Shown: positions 27,811 to 37,176, numbered from the stretch's first letter. The stretch: DNA of 64,000 nucleotides from Cytobacillus oceanisediminis (GCF_022811925.1 NZ_CP065511.1:1791501-1855500); one strand, 5' to 3'. Translations and numbers: made by a program. Notes: a model not told the origin generated them from the sequence alone.

Positions 27811-29655
27811 GTGGTCATTATGAATCAGGAAATCAGGAGACTCTATGCCAGGATTGAGACTTTGGAAAAGGAAAATAATATTTTGTCCAATGATAATTCA
27901 CCTAAATATAATATATTCTCACGCTCAAAAGATGGAATTTTAATTTTTGATAGCCAGGAGAGAATTGTTGATGTCAATCCATCGTTTGCTGAAAGCTTAA
28001 TGATGGATAAACAGCACCTTATTGGCAGGAACCTGTCTGACATCGTGCCGAAAAATAGGCATTTCAAGCTTGAAAAGCAAAGGGAACTGTTGAAGAGGAA
28101 GGAAAGTGTCAGGGGCATTCTGCCAATATATAACGGCAGAACGATAATAGAGTTTGATTTTACTACCAGCATCCTTAATGATGGCGGTCTTTATATGTGC
28201 ATATTAAGAGATGTAACAAGTAAGCGGCTCCTCGAACGGAAAGTGAAAAAGAATGAAGATCTGTATGCTGACCTATTTATCGAAGCCCTGGATGGAATCA
28301 TTTTTTGGGGCGGGAATGGAGAAATCATCGATGCGAATGAAGCTGCTTGCCGAATTTTTGAATGTACTCATGATGAGCTTCTCAAGAAAAAGATAAAAGA
28401 TTTTGTATATGAAAAATCGGAAAGATACAGAAGCATTGTTAAAGAGATGTTCGTTAAGGGAAGCATACGAGATGAGCTTGTTTTTCTTATGCCAAATGGC
28501 CAGTTCAAATCTTTGGAGTTTACTGTGAAATTGAACTCCGTTGAAGGCTACCATATGACTATCTTCAGAAATGTCAGTGAGCGTCACGCTATGGAAAAAA
28601 GCTTGAGGGAAAGCGAACAAAAATTCCGCATGATATTTGAAGGTGCCCTTGAAGGTATTCTTCTCTGGAACGATCAGTTTGAAATAGTCGATATTAATCA
28701 ATCAGGTCAGAGAATGCTTCAGATGACAAAAGAGGAGCTTATCGGTTTATCTCTGTATAGTATTTTGAATGACTGTAATATAAGCGATGATGAATTAAAG
28801 GAACAGATAAAAAACATACACTCTGCTGGGCAATCAGACGGTAACCTTTCCATTACTCTGAAATCAGGCAGAAAGAAATTTTTTGAGTTTTCCAACAAGC
28901 TGAATATTTTTTCTAATATCAGTATGACAACATTTAAAGACATTACTGAGAAGCTGGAAATGGAAGAACAGCTTCGGAAATCAGACACTTTGAATGTCAT
29001 TGGAGAATTGGCAGCAGGAATTGCCCACGAGATCAGAAACCCGATGACAGCTCTTAAAGGCTTTATACAGCTGCTTGAGGGCAGTGTGAAGGAAGATCAT
29101 ACTATGTATTTCAATGTGATTACCACGGAGCTTAGCAGGATTGATTCAATTATTAATGAATTTCTCATACTCGCTAAGCCTCAAGCTGTCAAATTTGTGG
29201 AAAAAGACATATCTCAAATCATGAAGGAAACAGTCGATCTCCTTACTGCTCAGGCTGTGCTGCATAATGTTCAATTCAGGACTTATTATGCAAAGAATTT
29301 GCCAAATGTTTTCTGTGAATCCAATCAAATGAAAAAGGTTTTTATCAATATTATAAAAAATGCGATTGAAGTCATGCCTAAGGGTGGATATATTACTGTA
29401 TCCATTCAGAAAGGGTTTGATCAAAAAGTTCACATATCCATTAGGGACGAAGGAACAGGAATTCCCGCGCATAAAATAAAAAAGCTTGGTGAACCTTTCT
29501 ATACTACAAAGGAAAGAGGCACTGGACTTGGCTTAATGGTTACATATAAAATTATTGAAGAACATAAGGGAACAATTGAAGCGGAAAGCAAATTGGGGGA
29601 AGGAACTGTATTCCATATCTATTTGCCCTATATTTTAAAGGCGGGAATGAAATGA
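27811..29655 (+). CDS. kinE: PAS-domain sporulation-type histidine kinase (KinE-like)
   Basis: A soluble kinase of about 614 residues with three PAS domains in a row (starting near SRSKDGILIFDSQ, IEALDGIIFWGGNG and FEGALEGILLWNDQ). The HisKA motif GIAHEIRNPMTALKGFIQLL has the phosphorylated His. The ATPase domain has an N-box (NIIKNAIEVM), G1 (DEGTGIP) and G2 (GTGLGLMVT). The HEIRNP...GFIQL signature is that of Spo0F-directed sporulation kinases. GTG 27811 is chosen because AGGAGG (27799-27804) lies 6 bases before it; the ATG at 27820 is the alternative. It overlaps ogt by four bases, as in B. subtilis where kinE precedes ogt. The name is by synteny and domain layout. Confidence 0.85.
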   Translation: MVIMNQEIRRLYARIETLEKENNILSNDNSPKYNIFSRSKDGILIFDSQERIVDVNPSFAESLMMDKQHLIGRNLSDIVPKNRHFKLEKQRELLKRKESVRGILPIYNGRTIIEFDFTTSILNDGGLYMCILRDVTSKRLLERKVKKNEDLYADLFIEALDGIIFWGGNGEIIDANEAACRIFECTHDELLKKKIKDFVYEKSERYRSIVKEMFVKGSIRDELVFLMPNGQFKSLEFTVKLNSVEGYHMTIFRNVSERHAMEKSLRESEQKFRMIFEGALEGILLWNDQFEIVDINQSGQRMLQMTKEELIGLSLYSILNDCNISDDELKEQIKNIHSAGQSDGNLSITLKSGRKKFFEFSNKLNIFSNISMTTFKDITEKLEMEEQLRKSDTLNVIGELAAGIAHEIRNPMTALKGFIQLLEGSVKEDHTMYFNVITTELSRIDSIINEFLILAKPQAVKFVEKDISQIMKETVDLLTAQAVLHNVQFRTYYAKNLPNVFCESNQMKKVFINIIKNAIEVMPKGGYITVSIQKGFDQKVHISIRDEGTGIPAHKIKKLGEPFYTTKERGTGLGLMVTYKIIEEHKGTIEAESKLGEGTVFHIYLPYILKAGMK

Positions 29656-30152
29656 CAGTCAGAGTTTATTCTAAAAAAAACACACCGGCAGGAGACATTT
29701 ACATTGTCATTGAAAATGGGATCCTTTCGGCTTTATACATGGGGGAAGAAGATTTTCTCGAAGGGGAAGAAGTTTTATCATTGCAATTTGATCCCTCCGA
29801 CTCTTTAATCAAAAAGTGTACAATCCAGCTTGAGGAATACTTTGACGGGCAAAGGAAAGAGTTCGACATCCCTATAGAACCTCATGGCACTGAATTTCAA
29901 AAAGCAGTCTGGAAAGAGCTTTGCCTAATCCCATTTGGTGAGACAAGAAGTTATCAGGACATTGCTGTCAAAATAGGAAAAGAAAAAGCAGTGCGGGCCA
30001 TTGGACAGGCAAACAAGGCCAATCGCCTTCCGATCATTATTCCGTGCCATCGGGTTATCGGAAAAAATAACTCGTTAACCGGGTATGCAGGAACCCGAAC
30101 TGAAATTAAAGAAGTACTGCTATCCCTCGAGGGGGCTAATTATATTAAATAG
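29652..30152 (+). CDS. ogt: Methylated-DNA--[protein]-cysteine S-methyltransferase
   Basis: A 166-residue suicide DNA repair enzyme that removes O6-alkyl groups from guanine. The acceptor is Cys132 in IPCHRVIG, and the helix-turn-helix block GTEFQKAVWKELCLIPFGET and RAIGQANKANRLP are present. The start ATG overlaps the kinase stop (ATGA), so the two are co-translated. It ends at a terminator before the ArsR-type gene. Confidence 0.96.
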   Translation: MTVRVYSKKNTPAGDIYIVIENGILSALYMGEEDFLEGEEVLSLQFDPSDSLIKKCTIQLEEYFDGQRKEFDIPIEPHGTEFQKAVWKELCLIPFGETRSYQDIAVKIGKEKAVRAIGQANKANRLPIIIPCHRVIGKNNSLTGYAGTRTEIKEVLLSLEGANYIK

Positions 30153-30161
30153 CTCTATCTT

Positions 30162-30187
30162 AAATCACCTCTAAGGTGATTTTTTTA
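30162..30187 (+). terminator. kinE-ogt terminator
   Basis: AAATCACCT / AGGTGATTT stem followed by seven T. Confidence 0.9.
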
Positions 30188-30225
30188 TGGGGATATTATA
30201 TATGTGGTTGACTGGATGATTATAA

Positions 30226-30257
30226 TTCGATTATCATCTAATTAGATGATAATCGAA
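30226..30257. promoter_or_regulatory. Perfect 32-bp palindrome, probable ArsR-type operator
   Basis: Half-site TTCGATTATCATCT, centre AATT, then the exact reverse complement. It sits 17 bases before the regulator's ATG and directly upstream of its RBS (GAGGT). Perfect symmetry and place point to autorepression by the regulator encoded next. Confidence 0.75.
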
Positions 30258-30274
30258 ATGAGGTCGCTGCAATT

Positions 30275-30856
30275 ATGCAATTAAATCGTTTAGTAGCTTT
30301 TTATAAGACAATGGGAGACCCAACCAGAATCAGGATTGTTTTTCTTCTTGCCAAAGGGCCTTTGCACGGTCAGGCGATAGCGGGGAAGCTTGGCTTAACC
30401 CCGCCAACTATTACCCATCATTTAAATAAACTAAGGGAAATAAACCTCGTTTATCAGAGAAGAGATAAAAATACTGTTTATTTCTATTTAAATGAATCCG
30501 TACTGAAACATCAGTCAGGTGTTCTTGCGAAATTGGCAGATAAAGAGGAGGTTAAGAAAATGGAAGAACAAAATATAGAAAGCCAGAAGGTTATTGAAAA
30601 TTTCTTCACCAGAGATGGAAAGCTTAAGAATATACCTGCACAGAGAAAGAAGAAACTCATGGTTTTTGAGCATCTAATCAAAGGGTTGAAAATGGGAAAA
30701 AAATATGAAGAAAAAGAGCTCAACGAATATATTAAACAGTATCATGAAGACTATGCTACGATACGCAGAGAATTTATTATTAATCATTATATGTACAGGG
30801 AAAATGGCATTTATGAATTAAATCCTCCAGAAATGTGGGCGAAAATAGAAGGGTAA
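30275..30856 (+). CDS. ArsR-family regulator with C-terminal DUF2087 domain
   Basis: A 193-residue fusion. Residues 1-85 are a winged HTH of ArsR type (MGDPTRIRIVFLLAKGPLHG, LTPPTITHHLNKLREINLV, YQRRDKNTVYFYLNE). Residues about 105-190 match DUF2087 (FTRDGKLKNIPAQRKKKLMV, YEEKELNEYIKQYHEDYATI, RREFIINHYMYRENGIYEL). No ArsR metal-binding Cys pair (C-x-C) is present, so it probably senses something other than a thiophilic metal. The perfect palindrome upstream supports autoregulation. No obvious target gene is adjacent: the next gene is convergent. Confidence 0.85.
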   Translation: MQLNRLVAFYKTMGDPTRIRIVFLLAKGPLHGQAIAGKLGLTPPTITHHLNKLREINLVYQRRDKNTVYFYLNESVLKHQSGVLAKLADKEEVKKMEEQNIESQKVIENFFTRDGKLKNIPAQRKKKLMVFEHLIKGLKMGKKYEEKELNEYIKQYHEDYATIRREFIINHYMYRENGIYELNPPEMWAKIEG

Positions 30857-30861
30857 AGAAG

Positions 30862-30885
30862 ACAGGGCCCTAGTCAGGGCCCTGT
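30862..30885. terminator. GC-rich hairpin between the ArsR-type gene and mtnU
   Basis: ACAGGGCCCT / AGGGCCCTGT stem between two convergent genes; there is no strong T-run on either side, so it is a weak or Rho-type stop. Confidence 0.6.
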
Positions 30886-30891
30886 ATGCTA

Positions 30892-31677
30892 TTAGCGGTA
30901 AAAATCCGGTTTGCGGTCAGTAAAAATCGGAATCATGCTGCGGACTTCTTTCACTATATCCAGGTCTATCTCAGCATGCAGGATTTCTTCAGTTTCAGAA
31001 CCTTCAGCAAGTACTTCTCCCCAGGGATCTATAATCATCGAATGGCCTGCAAAGACATTGTCAGGATCTGAGCCAGAGCGGTTGCATGCAATTACATAGC
31101 ACTGGTTTTCAATGGCACGTGCAATTAAAAGCGCCCGCCAATGTGCCAGCCGGGCCAATGGCCATTCTGCTACTACAAATAAAGCTTCTGCACCTTCCGC
31201 TGTATGGGTCCGCACCCACTCAGGAAAACGGATATCATAACAAATCATCCCTGCAAACTTCCTGTTTTCCAGAGAAAATACTCCCTTGGCTGTCCCTCCT
31301 TTCAGATAGAGATGTTCATTCATAAGCTTGAATAAGTGCAGCTTGCTGTATTCATGTATGAAGTCACCATTGTTATCTACAATCAGCAAAGTATTGTAAA
31401 TGCCTTCGGGTGTTTTCTTTGCAACAGATCCGCCAATCAGATGAACCCGGTTGTTCTGTGCGGCCTCTTTTAAAAAAACTAGTGCTGACCCGGCAGCCTG
31501 GTCTGCAATTTCACCCAATCTGGTCAAATCATAGCCTGTAGTCCAAAGTTCCGGCAGTACAATAACATCCGGAGTAGCATTAAGCGCCTTTTTAATCATG
31601 GTTTCGGCTGTTTTAAAATTCTCCTCAGGTTTCCCAAATGCAATATCCATTTGCAAACAGGCAATCTTTAATTTCAT
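30892..31677 (-). CDS. mtnU: Carbon-nitrogen hydrolase, methionine salvage omega-amidase type
   Basis: 261 residues of the nitrilase superfamily with the Glu-Lys-Cys triad visible in PELWTTGYD, EYSKLHLFKLMNE and MICYDIRFPEW. In methionine salvage the omega-amidase hydrolyses alpha-ketoglutaramate (or the methylthio analogue) left after MtnE transamination. ATG 31677 follows GGGGGAG by 4 bases. It is divergent from mtnE, sharing a 143-bp promoter region with no S-box. Other nitrilase substrates remain possible. Confidence 0.88.
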   Translation of the reverse strand: MKLKIACLQMDIAFGKPEENFKTAETMIKKALNATPDVIVLPELWTTGYDLTRLGEIADQAAGSALVFLKEAAQNNRVHLIGGSVAKKTPEGIYNTLLIVDNNGDFIHEYSKLHLFKLMNEHLYLKGGTAKGVFSLENRKFAGMICYDIRFPEWVRTHTAEGAEALFVVAEWPLARLAHWRALLIARAIENQCYVIACNRSGSDPDNVFAGHSMIIDPWGEVLAEGSETEEILHAEIDLDIVKEVRSMIPIFTDRKPDFYR

Positions 31678-31820
31678 AAAACTCCCCCGCAATCATCTTA
31701 TCCTTATGGTAAAATTAGTCCGATAGATGGAAATTTTCAAAATTTTACTTTACAACTTACCATTTACGTTATATCATTTGTGACTATATTTTCAATCTTT
31801 TTTTTAAGCAGGTGAACAAT

Positions 31821-32993
31821 TTGGTAAATTATCCGCAATCAGATCTTTTAAAAAGTCTGCCTAAACAGTTTTTTGCATCTTTGACAGCCAAAGTGGGAAA
31901 AAAACTCGAACAAGGTTATGATGTCATCAATCTTGGACAGGGAAATCCTGATCTGCCTACCCCAGAGCATATTGTCAAGAGTCTTCAAAGTGCGGCCGTA
32001 AATCCGCAAAACCATAAATATTCTCCTTTCCAGGGCTTCCCGTTTTTAAAAAAGGCTGCTGCAGACTTTTATAAAAGGGAATTTGATGTTGAATTGGATC
32101 CCGGAACCGAAATAGCCATCCTTTTTGGTGGTAAATCCGGCCTGGTTGAAATCCCTCAATGCCTTTTAAACCCTGGGGACAGCATATTGGTTCCGGACCC
32201 GGGATATCCTGATTATTGGTCAGGTGTTGCACTTGCCAAAGCAAAAATGGTGACAATGCCTCTAAGAGAAGAAAATAATTTCTTGCCAGTTTACAGTGAA
32301 TTGTCAGCAGACCAGCTAAATACAGCCAAACTGATGTTCCTTAATTACCCAAATAATCCGACTGGAGCAGTGGCAAACAAGGATTTTTTTCAGGAAACAG
32401 TTGATTTGAGCCGAAGTCATGGCATTTGCATCGTCCATGATTTTGCATATGGCGGTATTGGTTTTGACGGCAAAAAGCCTGAAAGTTTTCTTCAGGCAGA
32501 AGGGGCAAAAGAGGTCGGAATTGAAATTTATACTCTTTCAAAAACCTTTAATATGGCAGGCTGGAGAGTTGGATTTGCAGCTGGAAATGCAAGTGTCATC
32601 TCAGCACTGAATCTTATGCAGGATCATCTATACGTCAGCTTGTTTGGTGCTGTTCAGGAAGCTGCAGCAGCTGCTCTGTCAGGACCCCAGGATTGTGTTA
32701 ATGAATTGAATTCCATATACCAATCCAGACGGAATACATTCATCTCTGGCCTGAGGGAAATTGGCTGGGATGTACAAGCTCCTAAAGGCTCCTTTTTTGC
32801 ATGGCTCAAGGTCCCTGAACAATTTACATCGGAAGAGTTTGCTGACTATCTCTTGGACAAAGCGCATATTGCGGTTGCACCTGGCATCGGATTTGGTGAT
32901 TTTGGAGAAGGGTATGTGAGAGCTGGTTTGCTGACATCTGAGGATAGACTTAAAGAAGCGGTGGCCCGAATACAAAAATTAGATTTATTTTAA
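31821..32993 (+). CDS. mtnE: Methionine salvage aminotransferase (KMTB:glutamine)
   Basis: A 390-residue PLP enzyme of fold type I. The PLP-lysine block YTLSKTFNMAGWRVGFAAG, NYPNNPTGAV and the Arg block GEGYVRAGLL are present. It transaminates 2-keto-4-methylthiobutyrate to methionine. TTG 31821 is chosen: AGGTG (31810-31814) is 6 bases before it and the resulting N-terminus aligns with B. subtilis MtnE (both reach LPKQFFASL after about a dozen residues). The GTG at 31812 would overlap that site. It lies between mtnU and the S-box controlled mtnWXBD. Confidence 0.93.
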   Translation: MVNYPQSDLLKSLPKQFFASLTAKVGKKLEQGYDVINLGQGNPDLPTPEHIVKSLQSAAVNPQNHKYSPFQGFPFLKKAAADFYKREFDVELDPGTEIAILFGGKSGLVEIPQCLLNPGDSILVPDPGYPDYWSGVALAKAKMVTMPLREENNFLPVYSELSADQLNTAKLMFLNYPNNPTGAVANKDFFQETVDLSRSHGICIVHDFAYGGIGFDGKKPESFLQAEGAKEVGIEIYTLSKTFNMAGWRVGFAAGNASVISALNLMQDHLYVSLFGAVQEAAAAALSGPQDCVNELNSIYQSRRNTFISGLREIGWDVQAPKGSFFAWLKVPEQFTSEEFADYLLDKAHIAVAPGIGFGDFGEGYVRAGLLTSEDRLKEAVARIQKLDLF

Positions 32994-33010
32994 TTTTTTT
33001 CATAATTCAA

Positions 33011-33039
33011 TTGACAAAAACACGAAGCACTGTCATAAT
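33011..33039 (+). promoter_or_regulatory. Promoter of the S-box transcript
   Basis: TTGACA (33011-33016), 17 bases, CATAAT (33034-33039). Fits SigA and lies about 45 bases before the riboswitch. Confidence 0.75.
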
Positions 33040-33084
33040 TCTAATTAAATTTTAATTCTAAATTAACTGAATACTCATTTCGTT

Positions 33085-33237
33085 TTCTTATCAAGAGCAG
33101 GCGGAGGGACTAGCCCTATGAAGCCCGGCAACCGACTTATACCTGAGCACGGTGCTAAATCTTGCAGCTTATAGCTGAAAGATAAGAAGATGTTAGATTG
33201 CTATGCTAACCTCTTCTTATTTGAAGAGGTTTTTTAT
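33085..33237 (+). promoter_or_regulatory. SAM-I (S-box) riboswitch with terminator
   Basis: The S-box core is clear: CTTATCAAGAGCAGGCGGAG (33086 on), GACTAGCCCTATGAAGCCCG, GGCAACC, GGTGCTAAATCTTGC and GAAAGATAAG. The expression platform is the terminator AACCTCTTC / GAAGAGGTT with a T-run (33209-33237). SAM binding should end transcription, so low SAM turns on mtnWXBD. Confidence 0.97.
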
Positions 33238-33274
33238 TGTTCTCATTCTTTGATTTTTGAAAGGAAGAATATAC

Positions 33275-34507
33275 ATGAGTGAAATTATTGCAACGTATCT
33301 GATTCATGATGAAAAACATAACCCGGAGAAAAAGGCCGGGGAGATCGCTTTAGGCTTAACGGTCGGGTCATGGACCCATTTGCCCGAACTTGAAAAACAG
33401 CAGCTGGAAAAGCATAAAGGCAGGGTCGTTTCTGTTGAAGACCTTATTAAAGATGAAGAAAGAAAGGAAACAGCCGCAGTCATTAAGATTGCCTATCCCA
33501 CTGTTAATTTCAGTCCGGATTTACCGGCAATATTAACAACAGTCTTTGGAAAACTGTCATTGGACGGAAAGATTAAATTGTTAGATTTACAGTTTTCCAA
33601 TGAACTTAAAAGCTTTTTCCCCGGGCCTCGATTCGGGATTGACGGACTGAGGGAAAAACTGAATGTATATGACAGACCCCTTCTGATGAGCATCTTCAAA
33701 GGGGTGCTCGGCAAAGACATGGATTTTTTAACTTCGCAGCTGAGGGAACAGGCCCTAGGGGGCATCGACCTTGTAAAAGATGATGAAATTCTATTTGAAA
33801 ACCGCCTTACACCTTTTGAAGCCCGGATAACCGAAGGCAAAGAAGTGCTAAGGCAGGTTTATGAGGAAACAGGCCACCGTACCCTATATGCTGTAAATTT
33901 AACAGGCAGGTCTTTTGAATTAAAAGATAAGGCAAGGAAGGCATCCAGACTTGGTGCAGATCTTCTTCTGTTCAATGTATTCTCTTATGGGCTCGATGTT
34001 TTGCAGTCATTAAGAGAAGATGATGAGATTGGGCTGCCTATCATGGCACATCCTGCAGTTAGTGGAGCTCTTTCTGCTTCAAGTGTTTATGGGATTTCCT
34101 ATCCTTTGCTTTTAGGCAAACTCCTCAGGTATGCAGGTGCAGACTTGTCTCTATTCCCTTCCCCTTATGGATCGGTTGCCCTTGAAAAAACTCAGGCATT
34201 ATCAATTGGGGATGCTCTGACTAAGAATGATTTCTGCAAAAGAACCTTTCCGGTTCCATCAGCCGGCATCCATCCGGGTCTTGTGCCTCTGCTTTTCGAA
34301 GACTTCGGAATAGACAGTGTAATCAATGCCGGAGGCGGCGTACATGGGCATCCGGATGGGGCAAGAGGAGGCGGTTTGGCATTCCGCCAGGCAATTGATT
34401 TAATTTTAAAGGGGGCTTCTTTGACAGATGCTCCATCAAACTTCCCTGAATTAAAAAAAGCGATTGATCTGTGGGGGTACAAAGAGGTGGCTGTAAAGAA
34501 TGGCTAA
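33275..34507 (+). CDS. mtnW: 2,3-diketo-5-methylthiopentyl-1-phosphate enolase (RuBisCO-like)
   Basis: A 410-residue RuBisCO-like protein that enolises 2,3-diketo-5-methylthiopentyl-1-phosphate. The active-site region [19 protein letters not shown] carries the Lys that is carbamylated in the family, followed by the acidic metal ligands. A glycine-rich phosphate site is [20 protein letters not shown] 33275 follows GAAAGGAAG by 7 bases. First gene of the S-box operon; its end overlaps mtnX by 8 bases. Confidence 0.95.
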   Translation: MSEIIATYLIHDEKHNPEKKAGEIALGLTVGSWTHLPELEKQQLEKHKGRVVSVEDLIKDEERKETAAVIKIAYPTVNFSPDLPAILTTVFGKLSLDGKIKLLDLQFSNELKSFFPGPRFGIDGLREKLNVYDRPLLMSIFKGVLGKDMDFLTSQLREQALGGIDLVKDDEILFENRLTPFEARITEGKEVLRQVYEETGHRTLYAVNLTGRSFELKDKARKASRLGADLLLFNVFSYGLDVLQSLREDDEIGLPIMAHPAVSGALSASSVYGISYPLLLGKLLRYAGADLSLFPSPYGSVALEKTQALSIGDALTKNDFCKRTFPVPSAGIHPGLVPLLFEDFGIDSVINAGGGVHGHPDGARGGGLAFRQAIDLILKGASLTDAPSNFPELKKAIDLWGYKEVAVKNG

Positions 34508-35162
34508 AATAGCGGTTTTTTGTGATTTTGATGGAACTATTACCGAAAATGATAACATCATTCATATCATGAAGCACTTTGCTCCTTCCCAATGGGAAGG
34601 GATAAAAAATCAAGTTCTGGGACAGGAAATTTCCATTCAAGAAGGAGTAGGAAAGATGTTTTCCCTTCTCCCAAGCAGTCTGAAAGATGATATCACCGAT
34701 TTCATCTTGGAAAATGCGAGAGTAAGAGAGGGATTTCAGCCATTTATCGATTATCTGGCAAAAGAAAATATACCGCTTTATATAGTCAGCGGAGGAATAG
34801 ATTTTTTTGTGGCTCCTGTACTGGATAAGTATGGACCCTTTGAAGAGGTGTTCTGCAATAGTTCTGATTTTAGCGGTGATACAATTAAAATCTTATGGCC
34901 CCATAGCTGCGATGAAAATTGCAATAATAATTGCGGCTGCTGCAAGCCTTCCATTATGAGGAAACTAGAAGGTGAGGACACCTTTAAAGTGGTGGTCGGA
35001 GATTCAGTAACTGATCTGGAGGCTGCAAAACAGGCAGACTTTGTCATAGCAAGAGACCTGCTCCTGGAGAAAAGCAAAGAGATGAACCTTAATCATTGTG
35101 CCTTTGAATCGTTCTATGATTGCATTGAGCTTTTAAAAAGATTAAATGAGGTGAGGGTATGA
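34500..35162 (+). CDS. mtnX: HK-MTPenyl-1-P phosphatase (HAD family)
   Basis: 220 residues with HAD motif [10 protein letters not shown] (residues 7-15), motif II SGG near residue 98 and motif [17 protein letters not shown] near residue 162. It dephosphorylates 2-hydroxy-3-keto-5-methylthiopentenyl-1-phosphate. It has a Cys-rich patch ([14 protein letters not shown], near residue 138) that may bind a metal. It overlaps mtnW by 8 bases and mtnB by 4. Confidence 0.94.
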   Translation: MAKIAVFCDFDGTITENDNIIHIMKHFAPSQWEGIKNQVLGQEISIQEGVGKMFSLLPSSLKDDITDFILENARVREGFQPFIDYLAKENIPLYIVSGGIDFFVAPVLDKYGPFEEVFCNSSDFSGDTIKILWPHSCDENCNNNCGCCKPSIMRKLEGEDTFKVVVGDSVTDLEAAKQADFVIARDLLLEKSKEMNLNHCAFESFYDCIELLKRLNEVRV

Positions 35163-35794
35163 GCAGACTTGAGGAAAAATGGAATGAGCTTGCAGATATT
35201 AAGGATGAGCTCGCAGAAAGGGACTGGTTTATGGGAACGAGCGGAAATCTGGCCATTAAGGTCAGCGGACGTCCCCTTCAATTCCTCGTAACAGCAAGCG
35301 GAAAGGATAAAAGGAAACGCACTGATGAAGACTTTCTCCTTGTTGATGAATTCGGACACCCGGCAGGGGAAACACAACTAAAGCCATCCGCTGAAACACT
35401 TCTGCATACTGAGATATATAGAAGAACAAAAGCTGAATGCAGTCTTCATGTACATACAGTAGATAATAATGTCATCTCAGAAATTTATGGTGATCAGGAG
35501 GCAGTAACATTTAAAGGGCAAGAGCTGATTAAAGCATTTGATAAATGGGAGGAAGATGCTGTTCTTGAGATTCCGATTATTCCGAATCATGCACATATTC
35601 CCACGCTGGCTAAGTGTTTTTCTTCCCATATACATGAAGATGCAGGTGCTGTTTTAATAAGAAATCATGGAATTACGGTATGGGGCAAAACCTCCTTTGA
35701 GGCTAAAAAGATCCTTGAGGCTTCAGAGTTTCTGTTCCGCTATCAGCTAAGGCTTCTGGAATATAAGCGCAATCAGCTATTTAAAGTAGTCTAA
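35159..35794 (+). CDS. mtnB: Methylthioribulose-1-phosphate dehydratase
   Basis: 211 residues of the class II aldolase/adducin family. The Zn-binding His residues are in [11 protein letters not shown] and [20 protein letters not shown] is the phosphate-binding block. It converts methylthioribulose-1-phosphate to the diketo phosphate used by MtnW. The start ATG overlaps the mtnX stop (ATGA). Confidence 0.94.
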   Translation: MSRLEEKWNELADIKDELAERDWFMGTSGNLAIKVSGRPLQFLVTASGKDKRKRTDEDFLLVDEFGHPAGETQLKPSAETLLHTEIYRRTKAECSLHVHTVDNNVISEIYGDQEAVTFKGQELIKAFDKWEEDAVLEIPIIPNHAHIPTLAKCFSSHIHEDAGAVLIRNHGITVWGKTSFEAKKILEASEFLFRYQLRLLEYKRNQLFKVV

Positions 35795-35856
35795 TATATT
35801 AGCTGCTGTTATTAAACAATGCGGGAGAAAGATTTTAATAGAAAGGAATGATTAGT

Positions 35857-36390
35857 TTGGCATATATCGTACTGAAAAATTCAAAAAAAGAAATCAGGAA
35901 TCAGGAAGAGGTTGCAGCTTTTCTGGAAAAGCAGGAGGTTATCTATGAGCAATGGGCAATTGGCAAATTGCCTGAAATTCTGAAGGAAAAATATTTACTT
36001 TCCGATGATGAAAAACAAGAAATTCTGGCTGCATTTGCTGAAGAAATTAAGGATATTTCAGAAAGAAGAGGATATAAGGCACAGGATGTAATTTCCCTTT
36101 CAGAGAATACGCCAAATTTGGAGCAGCTTCTTCAGAATTTCCAGCAGGAACATCATCATACTGATGATGAGGTGAGATTTATTGTCAGCGGCCATGGAGT
36201 TTTTATTATACAAGGAAAAGATGGGGGATTCTTTGAAGTATTCCTGAATCCTGGCGATTTAATATCCGTACCTGAAAACATCCGTCATTATTTTACCCTC
36301 CAGGATGATCGAAAAGTAGTAGCCATCCGGATTTTTGTTACCACAGAAGGATGGGTGCCAATTTATGAAAAAAAGGAAGTCCATCAATAA
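35857..36390 (+). CDS. mtnD: Acireductone dioxygenase
   Basis: A 177-residue cupin. Metal ligands are the two His and the Glu of EHHHTDDEVRF and the His of RHYFTL. It oxidises acireductone to 2-keto-4-methylthiobutyrate (Fe form) or the off-pathway products (Ni form). TTG 35857 is chosen: AGAAAGGA sits 8 bases before it and the N-terminus MAYIVLKNSKKEIRNQEEV aligns with other MtnD proteins. ATG 35848 abuts the RBS. Last gene of the S-box operon; a terminator follows. Confidence 0.94.
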   Translation: MAYIVLKNSKKEIRNQEEVAAFLEKQEVIYEQWAIGKLPEILKEKYLLSDDEKQEILAAFAEEIKDISERRGYKAQDVISLSENTPNLEQLLQNFQQEHHHTDDEVRFIVSGHGVFIIQGKDGGFFEVFLNPGDLISVPENIRHYFTLQDDRKVVAIRIFVTTEGWVPIYEKKEVHQ

Positions 36391-36397
36391 TTCGATG

Positions 36398-36425
36398 ACC
36401 CATTGCCCCGGCATTGGGTTTTTAT
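36398..36425 (+). terminator. mtnWXBD terminator
   Basis: ACCCAaTGCC / GGCAtTGGGT stem with a short loop and T-run. Confidence 0.88.
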
Positions 36426-36521
36426 TTTCTCACTATAACGATTGGATATTTTTTACATGTTTTAGTCTTGCAAATTTTTTATCAAATCCCGTTGATGCCG
36501 CATGTTTAATTTAGCAGAATG

Positions 36522-36528
36522 TGTCGAA
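36522..36528 (+). promoter_or_regulatory. Possible Spo0A box before the Spo0E-type gene
   Basis: TGTCGAA matches the Spo0A site TGNCGAA and lies 160 bases before the Spo0E-family start. A 7-mer occurs by chance, so this is only suggestive. Confidence 0.35.
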
Positions 36529-36687
36529 ACCCCATGAGGGCGAATTGAAATTGATGTCGATAAAAATAAATTTGGAAAAAGATTGTCTAATATTGCGAAT
36601 CTATTTACATTTATAGAAATTCTTGTAATAATGCTTCAAGTAGACACATTTATATCGGATAAAGGGATAGGAGTAGGAGGAAGAACG

Positions 36688-36921
36688 TTGCGCTATAAAA
36701 GAATACAGCTGCTGACTGAAATTCAGCAAAAAAGGGAAAAAATGATAGAAACGGCCAAGAAAAATGGAATGGCGAGCCAGGAAACTGTGCGCTGCAGCCA
36801 GGAACTTGATCAATTAATTTTTAAATATCAATGCGTCATTAAAAGAGAGAAGGAACAAAAGAAAAGAATGAGGATTTCCTTCCGGGAAATGATTCTCTCA
36901 TGGAAGAAAGCAGTTGTATAA
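36688..36921 (+). CDS. Spo0E-family aspartyl-phosphate phosphatase
   Basis: 77 residues. The SQELD motif (CSQELDQLIFKYQ, residues about 33-45) is the signature of Spo0E, YisI and YnzD phosphatases, which dephosphorylate Spo0A~P and so delay sporulation. TTG 36688 is chosen because AGGAGG ends 7 bases before it. B. subtilis spo0E lies at the same place near mtnD and kinD. The C-terminal tail (MRISFREMILSWKKAVV) is short, so either Spo0E or a shorter relative is possible. Confidence 0.85.
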   Translation: MRYKRIQLLTEIQQKREKMIETAKKNGMASQETVRCSQELDQLIFKYQCVIKREKEQKKRMRISFREMILSWKKAVV

Positions 36922-36965
36922 CATTAAAAAGCCGAGCATATATATTGAGCTTATAATAAGGAAGC

Positions 36966-36997
36966 AAAAAAAGGATCCTTTATGGGTCCTTTTTTTG
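36966..36997 (+). terminator. Terminator of the Spo0E-type gene
   Basis: AAAAAAAGGATCC / GGGTCCTTTTTTT stem with a TTTAT loop. Confidence 0.88.
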
Positions 36998-37176
36998 CAA
37001 TTGGGAAGCCTGCTTCCTCTTTTCATGATATTGAGCTGCACATTTCTTATTAATTCCTTATTGCAGTACTATGCCTGTATCGAGAATCATATATCGTAAT
37101 ACAAAGCTTTTTTTTATATCTCTTAAAACGAACAATACTTATACAAGCTTTAAGTTAAGAGGAGGGAAAGTAAAAA

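Noticed and set aside
36914..37099. 61-codon frame after the Spo0E-type gene
   Set aside because: No RBS and it reads across a terminator.
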